DNA of 64,000 nucleotides from a virus. Shown one piece after another: positions 7,081 through 15,251 of this stretch. Under the pieces are notes generated by a model that ran no database searches, had not been told where the DNA came from, and saw only the letters and a program-made list of their open reading frames with translations. Location of the stretch: the IMG/VR virus record IMGVR_UViG_3300030390_001024, positions 1 to 64,000 of that record. One strand, written 5' to 3'. The translations under genes were made by a program, and so were the position numbers. The number at the start of each line of letters is the position of its first letter. The stretch's first letter is position 1.

Positions 7081-7252
7081 AGAAATAGAAAAAGACATGC
7101 AAGACATGCAAACAAATAGTATAGAAGAGGATATAAAGTATAGACAAGGCAGATCAAAATACAGAGTAGAACAAACTGAGATAGCTGCCGGTGTTTGTTT
7201 TGCAATATATATAATACTCTTAACAATAATTTGGTACATATCACATATATGA
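7073..7252 (+). CDS. Tail-anchored small membrane protein (59 aa)
   Basis: The N-terminal 38 residues are charged and helical. The C-terminus is a single hydrophobic segment (AAGVCFAIYIILLTIIWYIS), an arrangement expected for a tail-anchored or inner-membrane protein. It overlaps the upstream gene by 8 bases and the downstream gene by ATGA, so coupling in this operon is clear. Function unknown. Confidence 0.6.
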   Translation: MSEEIEKDMQDMQTNSIEEDIKYRQGRSKYRVEQTEIAAGVCFAIYIILLTIIWYISHI

Positions 7253-7632
7253 AAGATCAACTATTTATAAAAGCAACAATCAAGGAAGGTAAGCTACACT
7301 TCCCTATAAAAGCCTTTGAAACTAAGTATAATAATTTCTTTAAGAAGCAGCCAGATGGCGCTAAGATAGAATTATTTATTGGAGTTCAAGATGGCAAAGG
7401 TAGTAATCCTCAATTGGCTAGGCTACATGTCATGATAAGAGAGATTGCAAATGAGATAGGATATACATTTGAAGAGATAAAACTACAAGTAAAGCGTAAA
7501 GCTGGCCTATGTTTTAATAAGAATAATGTTGAGTACTGTAAATCCTTTGGGGATTGTGATAAAGAAGAACTAAACTTAGCTATACAAGCTTGTATAGAAA
7601 TAGGAGACTTTAATAATATGCAGTTAAGATAG
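7249..7632 (+). CDS. Hypothetical protein, possibly recombination-related (127 aa)
   Basis: The start at 7249 (ATGA overlap with the upstream stop) is preferred over the in-frame ATG at 7195, which lies inside the small membrane gene. The middle and C-terminal part is helical (LARLHVMIREIANEIGYTFE, KEELNLAIQACIEIG). It recalls NinB/Orf-type recombination mediators, though I cannot establish this. It overlaps the convergent minus-strand gene by 9 bases, so this is the end of a transcription unit unless polymerases read through. Confidence 0.6.
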   Translation: MKDQLFIKATIKEGKLHFPIKAFETKYNNFFKKQPDGAKIELFIGVQDGKGSNPQLARLHVMIREIANEIGYTFEEIKLQVKRKAGLCFNKNNVEYCKSFGDCDKEELNLAIQACIEIGDFNNMQLR

Positions 7633-8046
7633 CTTGGCTATCTCTTGTGCTAAGTATGCTAATCCTTCACCGGCAGTCTTCTTAGTCTTAGCTTCTTCAG
7701 CTAATTCAGCAAGCTTCTTATCATCAACAGGTAACTCTTCTTCAATTTCTAAGTTCTGTTGTTTAGCAAAAGCTTTAAGTAAGTGTGTTAAAGAGTATAT
7801 AGTATATAACTCATGCTCTATAGGTGTTAAAGCTGCATCATCACCTTTAAGCTTACTAGTAATAATGTTATGAAACTTATCAGTTAGCTCACCTATCTTA
7901 CTATAATCATCATAAAATTCAGAAATGTATCTATAATATACATTTTGTAAACCAGGAATAAAAGCAGGAGACACTTCAATATTTTTAATGACCTTAGTAA
8001 AGTCATATGTAACTATTTTACGTACAGGTTGTTTCTTGTCTTCCAT
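7624..8046 (-). CDS. Lone minus-strand helical protein (140 aa)
   Basis: This is the only gene on the minus strand in the first 25 kb. The ATG at 8046 (MEDKKQPVRK) is preferred over the upstream ATG at 8076. The product is charged and helical, with a basic N-terminus and an acidic/alanine-rich C-terminal third (KKLAELAEEAKTKKT). No family recognised. It has a TATATTTG -7 box 20 bases upstream and lies tail-to-tail with the previous gene and head-to-head with ung. This placement fits a separately timed regulatory or anti-host gene. Confidence 0.65.
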   Translation of the reverse strand: MEDKKQPVRKIVTYDFTKVIKNIEVSPAFIPGLQNVYYRYISEFYDDYSKIGELTDKFHNIITSKLKGDDAALTPIEHELYTIYSLTHLLKAFAKQQNLEIEEELPVDDKKLAELAEEAKTKKTAGEGLAYLAQEIAKLS

Positions 8047-8065
8047 AATAATTAGATTTATTAAA

Positions 8066-8095
8066 CAAATATACAATAATATATGAAAAAATCAG
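8066..8095 (-). promoter_or_regulatory. Candidate host-type promoter for the lone minus gene
   Basis: On the minus strand TATATTTG (8073 to 8066) matches the Bacteroidota -7 box TAnnTTTG exactly. Upstream, CTG (19-base spacer) is one base off the TTG -33 box. The predicted start of transcription is about 10-13 bases before the ATG at 8046. The same 36-base gap must also hold the start signals of ung on the plus strand. Confidence 0.45.
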
Positions 8096-8772
8096 AAATA
8101 GACATCAATAATTTAAGAGAAAGAATTAATAATGCACTAGAGGAATCAGGTTGGACACCTGCACTAGCTCCTTTTATAAATGGATTAAGCTTTGACATAA
8201 TACTAAACAGTCTAATCAGTATGTATGAGTCTGGTAAAAGATTTACGCCAAGGTTCAAAGATATATTTAATGCATTTAGAGAATGCCCATACAAAGAGAT
8301 TAAAGTTATTGTCATAGGTCAAGACCCATATCCACAGCTTGGATCAGCTGACGGAATAGCTTTTAGTTGCTCAAAGAAAGGTAAAGCAGAAAAATCCCTG
8401 CAGTATATTCTTAAAGCATTAAATGATGAAAATGGTGACGTTGACTTAAGGCGTTGGTCTAACCAGGGTGTGCTATTACTTAACACAGCATTCACATGTG
8501 AGATTAATTCAATAGGCTCACATATAAACCTATGGAAACCATTTGCTGTGTATTTATTTGAGTTATTAAATAGACATCATAAAAATATACCTATTATAAT
8601 GATGGGTAAAAAAGCAGAAGACTGGCAAGTATACCTATCAAATCAAAAATTATATAAAGTAGCACACCCGGCCTCAGCTGCATATAGAGGAGGACAATGG
8701 GATTGTAAAGATGTGTTTAATCAAGTAAATATAGAACTTGAAAAGCAAGGAAAGGCTTGTATAAAATGGTAA
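8083..8772 (+). CDS. ung: Uracil-DNA glycosylase (229 aa)
   Basis: GQDPYP (79-84) is the water-activating motif with catalytic Asp81. The C-terminal DNA-intercalation loop appears as HPASAAYRGG (family form HPSPLSAxRG) with the catalytic His near 199. The family excises uracil from DNA as the first step of base-excision repair. At 229 aa it is close to the usual family 1 length. It opens the next plus-strand block, after the divergent minus-strand gene. No dUTPase was recognised in this window, so it may limit uracil in phage DNA. Confidence 0.95.
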   Translation: MKKSEIDINNLRERINNALEESGWTPALAPFINGLSFDIILNSLISMYESGKRFTPRFKDIFNAFRECPYKEIKVIVIGQDPYPQLGSADGIAFSCSKKGKAEKSLQYILKALNDENGDVDLRRWSNQGVLLLNTAFTCEINSIGSHINLWKPFAVYLFELLNRHHKNIPIIMMGKKAEDWQVYLSNQKLYKVAHPASAAYRGGQWDCKDVFNQVNIELEKQGKACIKW

Positions 8773-8810
8773 AATTACTTATATTTATAAACTCAAAAAA
8801 CCAATAAAAT

Positions 8811-9407
8811 ATGTGGGATTTATTCCAAGTGATGTTAAAAAAAAACGTCACACCTAATCAAGTACTTCTTATGTTTGGTATCAAGAATGGTGTAACTACA
8901 CCACCAAAAGATACTAGACCAGCAGATAAAAACCATTTAGTTTCAATAGGATTTCTAGAACATAAGAATGGTGTATACCTTATGACTGCAGAAGCTAAAG
9001 GTTTCTGTGTTAGACTTGATAATTACTTTATTAAAGCAAAAAAGAAAACAGATATAGAACTTATGGGTAAGAACTTTGTAGATAAGATAAATAAATACAG
9101 AGAGATATTCCCAGCTAAGAAATTACCAAGCGGTAAACCAGCAAGAAATAATGTAAAAGCATTAGGAGAAGCATTTAGGTGGTTATTTCAGACTTATGAG
9201 TACACCTGGGATGAAGTACTTAAAGCTACTAGAATGTACGTAAATGAGTACAGAGATGCAGAATACTTATATATGCAAACAAGTCAGTACTTTATATGTA
9301 AACAGGACAAGCATAGAGTAAAGCACTCTACACTGGCTGATTACTGTGATATGATTAGAGAAGGTATTAGTACTGAAGATGATCATTTTAAAGAAAATGT
9401 AGTATGA
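8811..9407 (+). CDS. Candidate helicase loader / replication protein (198 aa)
   Basis: Residues 1-75 resemble a small winged-helix domain (TPNQVLLMFGIKNGV..., GFLEHKNGVYLMTAEAKGF). After a Lys-rich linker, residues 110-190 are helical with conserved-looking aromatic residues (WDEVLKATRMYVNEY, MQTSQYFI). It overlaps the DnaB-like helicase gene by ATGA. A replisome organiser or helicase-loader role is inferred from this architecture and position, not from a recognised motif. Confidence 0.65.
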   Translation: MWDLFQVMLKKNVTPNQVLLMFGIKNGVTTPPKDTRPADKNHLVSIGFLEHKNGVYLMTAEAKGFCVRLDNYFIKAKKKTDIELMGKNFVDKINKYREIFPAKKLPSGKPARNNVKALGEAFRWLFQTYEYTWDEVLKATRMYVNEYRDAEYLYMQTSQYFICKQDKHRVKHSTLADYCDMIREGISTEDDHFKENVV

Positions 9408-10357
9408 AAACAAAAGAATCTTGGGTTGGACAATATGCTGCCTTTAATGAGGCACTTAAATATATGTATGCCAGATCAACTGGTGAAGAGAAGTCAATAT
9501 ATACTCCGTGGCCTAAGTTCAATGACGCAGCTACTGATGGTATAGAATGGAATACATTGACTGTAATTGGTGGTAGACCTGGCTCAGGTAAAACACTAAT
9601 CAAAGATCAAATAATAAGAGAGTCATTTGCTTTAAATCCAAATGATAAATTTAGAGTGTTAGAGTTTCAGTTTGAGATGGTAGGTAGAACCTCAGCTATT
9701 AGAGAATTTAGTTCTATAACTGGTAAGACATATAAAGAATTATGTAGTGCTGGTTCAACATTAAATACTGACACGCTTAACCAGTGTCATCAATATGCTA
9801 AGGAAAGAGTTAAACATCCGGTGGACATCATTAGTACACCTATGACTGTTAACCAAATGCGTGAGCAGATAGATGCATACATGAATTTACATAAAGGTAC
9901 AAACACAATGATTACACTTGATCATACAATGTTAGTAAAGAGAGCACCATACCAGAACAGCACATTAGATATGTTGTTTGAATTAGGTGAGTTCTTTACA
10001 CAGTGTAAGAGAGATTATCCTTGTTTGTTTCTGGCCTTATCTCAACTTAATAGAAATATAGATAATCCAGATAGAGCTATAGATGGTAAGTATGGTAACT
10101 ATATACTTGAGTCAGATATATTTGGCTCAGATGCAATGCTACAACATGCAGATATGTTAATAGGTATTAACAGACCAGCTAAGCAGAAGATTAGGTTCTA
10201 TGGGCCTGATAGATATATAATAGAAAATGATAGGACATTAGTTTTACATTTTCTGAAAGCAAGAAATGGTGATGCAAGAATGAGTTTCTTCAGAGCAAAG
10301 TTTGAACAAATGCAAATTGAAGAGATGGATACACCTGGACAACAAGAACGTAGATGA
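9404..10357 (+). CDS. dnaB: DnaB-like replicative helicase (317 aa)
   Basis: Walker A is GGRPGSGKT (56-64), and Walker B lies in MITLDHTML (about 168-176). A sensor-type LALSQLNR follows. This is the RecA-fold motor domain of hexameric DnaB/gp4 helicases, with a much reduced N-terminal part (full DnaB is about 450-470 aa). Expected role: unwinding ahead of the phage polymerase together with the primase at 12444. It is coupled on both sides by ATGA overlaps to the loader candidate and the next gene. Confidence 0.88.
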   Translation: MKTKESWVGQYAAFNEALKYMYARSTGEEKSIYTPWPKFNDAATDGIEWNTLTVIGGRPGSGKTLIKDQIIRESFALNPNDKFRVLEFQFEMVGRTSAIREFSSITGKTYKELCSAGSTLNTDTLNQCHQYAKERVKHPVDIISTPMTVNQMREQIDAYMNLHKGTNTMITLDHTMLVKRAPYQNSTLDMLFELGEFFTQCKRDYPCLFLALSQLNRNIDNPDRAIDGKYGNYILESDIFGSDAMLQHADMLIGINRPAKQKIRFYGPDRYIIENDRTLVLHFLKARNGDARMSFFRAKFEQMQIEEMDTPGQQERR

Positions 10358-10929
10358 TAAATACTAAAAATATAAACAATAAAGATATGGGACTAACACC
10401 CGCACAACGTAAAGAAAAAGTTGCAAAACTTAGAGAAGAGCATCAAGATTATTTTGATACTAGCAATCTAAAGAATGCATTATATATTCCTAAGATGGCT
10501 TATAGACCATCTGGTAAGGATGATCTACATGTTAGTTTCTTTCCTAGTGAACTAGAGAAAGAATCAGACATATATACAGAGTTTGTAAGTATTGACTATG
10601 ACTCAGAAGATCCTAAGAGAACATTATATTTATTAAAATATAATCCTCATTGGAAAGAAGAATATGAAATGATTACTAGTAACTCTGGATTTCAAAGACA
10701 TATGATACCAGCTAGTGAGCTTAAAGTTATCAGTGACGTGGTTAGTAGGACTAACAACAATTTAACTGCTATGGAAGAAGGTTTAGACCATAAAGGTGAA
10801 ATTGATTTTGCTAATCCAAGCATACCAAATCCTGATGATGTGGTTGTAAACCCATTGATAGAAAAACTAGAAGAAATTAATCAAACATTAATAACATTAA
10901 CTAAAGTAATAAATAAAATAGTAAAATAA
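10354..10929 (+). CDS. Hypothetical replication-operon protein (191 aa)
   Basis: Coupled by ATGA to the helicase and directly abutting the Sak4-like gene (stop TAA then ATG). Residues about 20-115 form a mixed domain. The C-terminal 30 residues are a heptad-like helix (LIEKLEEINQTLITLTKVINKIVK), suggesting oligomerisation. No family recognised. The surroundings suggest a replication or recombination accessory factor. Confidence 0.65.
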   Translation: MINTKNINNKDMGLTPAQRKEKVAKLREEHQDYFDTSNLKNALYIPKMAYRPSGKDDLHVSFFPSELEKESDIYTEFVSIDYDSEDPKRTLYLLKYNPHWKEEYEMITSNSGFQRHMIPASELKVISDVVSRTNNNLTAMEEGLDHKGEIDFANPSIPNPDDVVVNPLIEKLEEINQTLITLTKVINKIVK

Positions 10930-11613
10930 ATGGCACAAAGCGTATTAGTAATTGCAGATTCAGGTACAGGAAAGTCTACCTCAATCAGGACACTAGATCC
11001 TAAAGAGACTTTCATAATAAACATAGCAAATAAACCTTTACCTTTTAAGGGTTATAAGAGTAAGTATACTCAAATAACTAAAGACAACCCCAAAGGTAAT
11101 ATAACATCTGCAGCATCAGCAGCAGGTATTATTAAGGCTATAAAACATGTTGATGAGAAAATGTCACACATTAAAACTCTAGTAGTTGATGACTGGCAAT
11201 ATATGAGCTCCTTTGAATACTTTGATAGAGCTAATGAGAAAGGTTATGATAAGTTTACGCAAATAGCAGCTAACTTAGCAATGGTAGCTAAGATGCCTAA
11301 AGACTTAAGAGAAGACCTTACTGTTATATTTCTGACACATTCAGAAGATTCAACAGATATAAATGGAAATAGAAAAATAAAAGCTAAGACTATTGGTAAA
11401 ATGATAGATAATACTTTAACTTTGGAAGGTCTATTTTCAATTGTTCTTTTTGGAAAAGTAAATAAAAATGATGATGGTGAACTTGAATATGGTTTTGAAA
11501 CTCAGAACTCAGGAGAGAACACATGTAAATCACCTATGGGTATGTTTGAGGATAAGTTTATCCCCAATGACCTTAAGTATGTAAAGGAATGCATACAAAA
11601 ATATGAAGAGTAA
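10930..11613 (+). CDS. Sak4-like RecA-fold ATPase (227 aa)
   Basis: Walker A ADSGTGKS (9-16) and Walker B TLVVDDWQYM (83-92) in a 227-aa protein match the phage nucleotide-binding protein/Sak4 type, a short RecA-like annealase. These proteins promote single-strand annealing and usually depend on the phage SSB. The following gene is the SSB-like protein, which is the typical Sak4-SSB pairing. A role in recombination-dependent replication is expected. Confidence 0.82.
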   Translation: MAQSVLVIADSGTGKSTSIRTLDPKETFIINIANKPLPFKGYKSKYTQITKDNPKGNITSAASAAGIIKAIKHVDEKMSHIKTLVVDDWQYMSSFEYFDRANEKGYDKFTQIAANLAMVAKMPKDLREDLTVIFLTHSEDSTDINGNRKIKAKTIGKMIDNTLTLEGLFSIVLFGKVNKNDDGELEYGFETQNSGENTCKSPMGMFEDKFIPNDLKYVKECIQKYEE

Positions 11614-11639
11614 TAATAAATTAATTAAAAAGAAAAATT

Positions 11640-12314
11640 ATGTTAAGTACTAAAGACATGTCTGTTGGATCAGGCACAATCAAACCAGTAATTGGAACAG
11701 GTAATCACAAGTTAAAAATCAATTCAATTACTTTTGATCAAACGCCTTATGATGCAGATGCATTTAATATTATGTTACACGTAGAAGGTGAACCAGTAAC
11801 TGGAGAATTTAATGGGTTCTTAAAAGATATGAATAACCCTAATGGAGACCGTTATACTGGTCAGGTAGGTAGAGTTAGATTCTCTCCTTATCCTTATAAA
11901 GATGCTACATTAAATAATGGTAATGAAATCAAAAGAGACACAGAAGTTCTAAAAGCTATGGTGTTTTTATCTGAAGTTGTAGGTAAAAGAAATGAGCTAG
12001 ATGCTATTGAGGCTAATACAATTGAAGACTTTATGGTAAAGGCTGCAGTTGTATGTTCAGAGACTGGATACATCAACGCATGCTTAGGTGCACGTGAATG
12101 GGAAAACAAAGAAGGTTATGTAAATAATGACTTGTTCTTACCAAAGATGAACAAAGAAGGTGTACCTTTAGAAGCTTTAGAAATAGATAACTCTAGAATG
12201 TTGACGTTTGATAAAACAAACACACAGCACTTTAGACCATTACTAAAGAAAGAATCACCATCTGCTGCTAGTTTTGAACCAGCAAAAGCAAAAGGTGATG
12301 ACTTTGATCTATAG
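11640..12314 (+). CDS. ssb: Single-stranded DNA-binding protein candidate (224 aa)
   Basis: A beta-rich N-terminal part (GNHKLKINSITFDQ..., AFNIMLHVEGEPV) is followed by a flexible Ala/Lys segment. The C-terminus is acidic and ends in GDDFDL, resembling the DDDIPF-type interaction tip of SSBs. The place directly after a Sak4-like recombinase supports the call. The N-terminal MLSTKDMSVGSGTIKPVIGTG is also typical of phage SSB-like proteins. The gene ends just before the RNA element at 12324. Confidence 0.7.
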   Translation: MLSTKDMSVGSGTIKPVIGTGNHKLKINSITFDQTPYDADAFNIMLHVEGEPVTGEFNGFLKDMNNPNGDRYTGQVGRVRFSPYPYKDATLNNGNEIKRDTEVLKAMVFLSEVVGKRNELDAIEANTIEDFMVKAAVVCSETGYINACLGAREWENKEGYVNNDLFLPKMNKEGVPLEALEIDNSRMLTFDKTNTQHFRPLLKKESPSAASFEPAKAKGDDFDL

Positions 12315-12323
12315 ATGATAAAT

Positions 12324-12429
12324 TATGAGGAGAGAGATGGACGAACGGCACATTGCCAACCAACATTAACAGGGTGTTTAAGAGCATCCAGTTTTTAATT
12401 AAATTTTTATATCCACCTCTCTCCTTATA
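12324..12429 (+). ncRNA. Long-stem RNA element A
   Basis: Bases 12324-12336 (TATGA then GGAGAGAG) pair with 12417-12429 (CTCTCTCC then TTATA) in a 13-bp stem with one G-U. GGA (12339-12341) can extend it with TCC (12412-12414). Inside are the hairpins GGCA-CAT-TGCC (12347-12357) and GGGTG/CATCC, plus an A/T-rich remainder. It shares layout with 24804-24869 and 25559-25635. It lies between the SSB-like gene and primase, ending 14 bases before the primase ATG, so it may be a terminator/leader or a phage small RNA. Confidence 0.55.
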
Positions 12430-12443
12430 TTAATATAAACAAT

Positions 12444-13418
12444 ATGATAAGCACTAAGAACTTAGTATTACAACCTGCTGATGTTCCAAGTTATTGGGTG
12501 TTTCAATATTATTTATCTCTACCAGAAACCTTAACAGGACAAGATGTAAAGATTAAGTCTGTCTTTAATCCTAATGAGAAAACTCCTAGTTTTTGTATTT
12601 ATGTTGATAAATCTATAATGCAATATAAATTCAAGGATTTCTCCACCGGTAAGAGTGGTAACAAAGTTGATCTAGTTAAACACATGTTTGATATAGATTT
12701 TCCTAAAGCATCAATGAAAATAATAAATGATTACAATCAATACGTAAAGAGCACAGATTATAAAAAACAAACCTTCAAGCCCGTAGCTAAGTGGGAAGTT
12801 GACTTTATTAAAAATAGAGAATGGACAACTGATGATAGCGGGTTTTGGTTAGACTTTAATATAGGCAAGACTATGTTAGATAAGTTTAACGTTAGGCCAA
12901 TTGAGTATTACAACTTAGTTAAAGAAGAGAACTTCAAAGTCAAATCTATGAAGATAGAGGGTAAGTATATGTACGGATACTATGATAAGAATGGTAAGGC
13001 CTATAAATTATACCAACCTCATAGTAAACACAAGTTTCATAAGATTAATCCACATCTACAAGGTTATGACCAGCTTAAATATAATAAACCATATTTAGTA
13101 ATCTGCTCATCTCTTAAAGATGCAATGTGTTTAGCTAGCATTGGCTATAATATAGAAGTTATAGCTCCTGACTCAGAGAATACTATGATTAAACCACATA
13201 TAATAGAGTATCTTAAGAAGAAGTATAAAAAAGTAATAACACTTTTTGACAATGATGATGCAGGTAAAGCTGCTATCATGAAGTATGGAGATATGTATAA
13301 ATTAGATGGCCTAATATTTCCTACTGCTAAAGATATTTCTGATGGTATGAAAGAAAATGGTCTTGATTATGTGCATGCTATTATACAACCAATACTAAAA
13401 AAAGTAATAAATAAATAA
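12444..13418 (+). CDS. DNA primase, TOPRIM type (324 aa)
   Basis: Residues 1-85 match the core of the CHC2-like primase N-terminus (FNPNEKTPSFCIY, FKDFSTGKSGNKVDLV) but lack the zinc cysteines. The TOPRIM domain follows: LVICSSLKDAMCL (218-230) is motif I and LFDNDDAGKAA (267-277) is the metal-binding DxDxAG motif. The usual catalytic Glu of TOPRIM motif I is a Ser here (SSLKD). It would make RNA primers for the DnaB-like helicase and family B polymerase encoded nearby. It follows RNA element A by 14 bases. Confidence 0.82.
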   Translation: MISTKNLVLQPADVPSYWVFQYYLSLPETLTGQDVKIKSVFNPNEKTPSFCIYVDKSIMQYKFKDFSTGKSGNKVDLVKHMFDIDFPKASMKIINDYNQYVKSTDYKKQTFKPVAKWEVDFIKNREWTTDDSGFWLDFNIGKTMLDKFNVRPIEYYNLVKEENFKVKSMKIEGKYMYGYYDKNGKAYKLYQPHSKHKFHKINPHLQGYDQLKYNKPYLVICSSLKDAMCLASIGYNIEVIAPDSENTMIKPHIIEYLKKKYKKVITLFDNDDAGKAAIMKYGDMYKLDGLIFPTAKDISDGMKENGLDYVHAIIQPILKKVINK

Positions 13419-13419
13419 T

Positions 13420-13815
13420 ATGAGAAAAATAAGATGGTGGATACCAGGTAACGTACCCTCTAGTAAAAATGGAAGACGTTGGACAGGTAAATACTTTATT
13501 GCTAGCAAAGCTGTAATGAATTATAGAAAAGCTACTAAAGATATATACTTAGAATATGCTGAAGATTTTAAACAAGAATTAGAAAAGGTAAAGTTACCAG
13601 TAAAAATTTCTTTTTATTTTATTAGAGGTAGTCGTCACAAGTTTGATTATATAAATCCTGCACAAACTGTGCAAGATGATATGGTTAAATATGGATGGAT
13701 TGAAGATGATAATGCTGAGTTTATAATTCCTGGCTTTGAACAATATACATATGATAAAGAAAACCCCGGTGTATGGATAGAACTAATTTTAGATGAAGAA
13801 GACAATAACAATTGA
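13420..13815 (+). CDS. rusA: RusA-type Holliday junction resolvase (131 aa)
   Basis: The N-terminal IPGNVPSSKNGRR and the acidic metal ligands in KFDYINPAQT (Asp76), VQDDMVKYG (Asp86/87) and EDDNAEF match RusA/endodeoxyribonuclease. The length (131 aa) is typical. The enzyme symmetrically cleaves four-way junctions, and here would resolve branched replication intermediates before packaging. It starts 1 base after primase and is overlapped by the next gene. Confidence 0.9.
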   Translation: MRKIRWWIPGNVPSSKNGRRWTGKYFIASKAVMNYRKATKDIYLEYAEDFKQELEKVKLPVKISFYFIRGSRHKFDYINPAQTVQDDMVKYGWIEDDNAEFIIPGFEQYTYDKENPGVWIELILDEEDNNN

Positions 13816-14095
13816 TGAGTTCTTTAGAATTAAACAAATGCTTCAGGGTCTCCCAGAAGATCAAGCTTTAGGATGTGTAATCTATAATAATTTAGATTAT
13901 GCTGATAAAGATATACTAGATAGATTAATGTGTAAAGCATTAATGTTTGATGCTAGAGTACAATTTTGTATAGCCGTAAAGTATGGTTTTAAAATGGGTT
14001 CACTCAAGTCTTCAAGAATATATCAGTCCTTAACAGAAAATAAATCAGATGAAGTATATACTAATATATTAAGAAAAATAAAAAACTATGATTAA
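13793..14095 (+). CDS. Hypothetical helical protein (100 aa)
   Basis: Overlaps the resolvase by 23 bases and the VWA gene by 8 bases, so it is embedded in the operon. The protein is helical (TIDEFFRIKQMLQGLPEDQA, KDILDRLMCKALMFD) without motif or membrane segment. No family recognised. It may be an adaptor for the following VWA/AAA+ module, but only position supports this. Confidence 0.6.
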   Translation: MKKTITIDEFFRIKQMLQGLPEDQALGCVIYNNLDYADKDILDRLMCKALMFDARVQFCIAVKYGFKMGSLKSSRIYQSLTENKSDEVYTNILRKIKNYD

Positions 14096-15251
14096 TATAC
14101 AAGATCAGGTTGCTAGAACAACTAAAACTCTAATATTTGATGAGCCCTTTTATGGGCTCTTTTTGATTGGTATCAATAAGAAGTATAGTTTACATATACC
14201 TACTGCAGGTGTAAGTAAACAAGGTATTGGTATGCAATTGACTATAAACCCTGAGTTCTATTTAGAACTGAAAGAAGAGCATAGATATGGGCTTATAAAA
14301 CATGAGCTATTACATATAGCTTTCGGACACTTAATTTTAAGGGACAGGTATTCTAATCACAAGCTATTTAATATAGCTGCAGATTTAGAAATCAACCAAT
14401 ACATATTGGAAAGTAATCTTCCAGAAGGAGGATTATTATTGTCAAGTTTTCCAGAGCTTAATCTACCAAGAAAAGCGGGTACAGATAAATACTATGAGCT
14501 CTTAGACAATGCTCAAGAGGATGGTACATCTCCTACATTAGATTCATTGATGAGTCAAATGGACGGAACTACACCTCACTGTCATGCTACATGGGAAGAG
14601 TTTAATGATTTATCTGAAGCTGATAAGAAACTAGTTGAAAAACAAATTGAACATCAGTTAAAAGAATCTGCTGAACAAACTGTAAAAAGACAAGGTACTG
14701 TTCCAGGAGAGCTAGCTGATCTTATACATAGGCTTACACATATAGAGCCTGCAAAATTTGATTGGAAAGGTTATTTAAGAAGATTTGTTGGTAACTCTAG
14801 TATAGTATATACAAAGAAGTTAAGACGTAAATACAACAAACGTTATGCTGCAAATCCAGGTCTTAAGATTAAGTTTAAGAATCATATACTTGTTGGTGTA
14901 GATACTAGCGGTTCTGTTAATAATGATGAGTTAACAGAGTTCTTTAGTGAGCTGGCACATATGCATAAGACAGGTCACAAGATTACAGTAGCACAGTGTG
15001 ATACTCGGCTAGGTAGCGTGAAAGAGTTTAGTCCTAATAGAGATTGGGAAATACATGGTCGTGGTGGGACAAGCTTCCAACCAGTGATTGACCACTATAA
15101 TGAAAAGAAAGGGCAATATACAGCTCTAATATATTTAACAGATGGTGAAGCTTATCCGCCTGAAGATTGTCCAAAGAATACCTTATGGTGTTTGAGTAGT
15201 ATATCTCAGATGAATGATAACTTACCAGGAAAAGTAATAAAATTTAATTAA
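14088..15251 (+). CDS. Zincin + VWA-domain protein, DUF2201-like (387 aa)
   Basis: Residues 72-81 read HELLHIAFGH, an extended HExxHxxxxH zincin motif, followed by NIAADLEINQYI, a typical second conserved helix. After a helical linker, the C-terminal part is a von Willebrand A domain with a complete MIDAS: DTSGS (272-276), GGTS (326-329) and TDG (351-353). Such proteins are encoded beside MoxR-type AAA+ ATPases, which load or regulate them. The MoxR partner is the next gene, 9 bases away. The substrate is unknown: metallopeptidase, chaperone-like remodelling or counter-defence are all possible. A terminator-like hairpin lies inside its 5' end. Confidence 0.85.
   Translation: MINIQDQVARTTKTLIFDEPFYGLFLIGINKKYSLHIPTAGVSKQGIGMQLTINPEFYLELKEEHRYGLIKHELLHIAFGHLILRDRYSNHKLFNIAADLEINQYILESNLPEGGLLLSSFPELNLPRKAGTDKYYELLDNAQEDGTSPTLDSLMSQMDGTTPHCHATWEEFNDLSEADKKLVEKQIEHQLKESAEQTVKRQGTVPGELADLIHRLTHIEPAKFDWKGYLRRFVGNSSIVYTKKLRRKYNKRYAANPGLKIKFKNHILVGVDTSGSVNNDELTEFFSELAHMHKTGHKITVAQCDTRLGSVKEFSPNRDWEIHGRGGTSFQPVIDHYNEKKGQYTALIYLTDGEAYPPEDCPKNTLWCLSSISQMNDNLPGKVIKFN
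14142..14164 (+). terminator. Terminator-like hairpin inside the VWA gene
   Basis: GAGCCC (14142-14147), loop TTTTAT, GGGCTC (14154-14159) and then TTTTT form a textbook intrinsic terminator 54 bases after the VWA start codon. It encodes EPFYGLF, so it lies in translated sequence. It would cut off downstream transcription when ribosomes are absent, an attenuator-like arrangement. That it works in the Bacteroidota host or for phage RNA polymerase is not shown. Confidence 0.45.
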
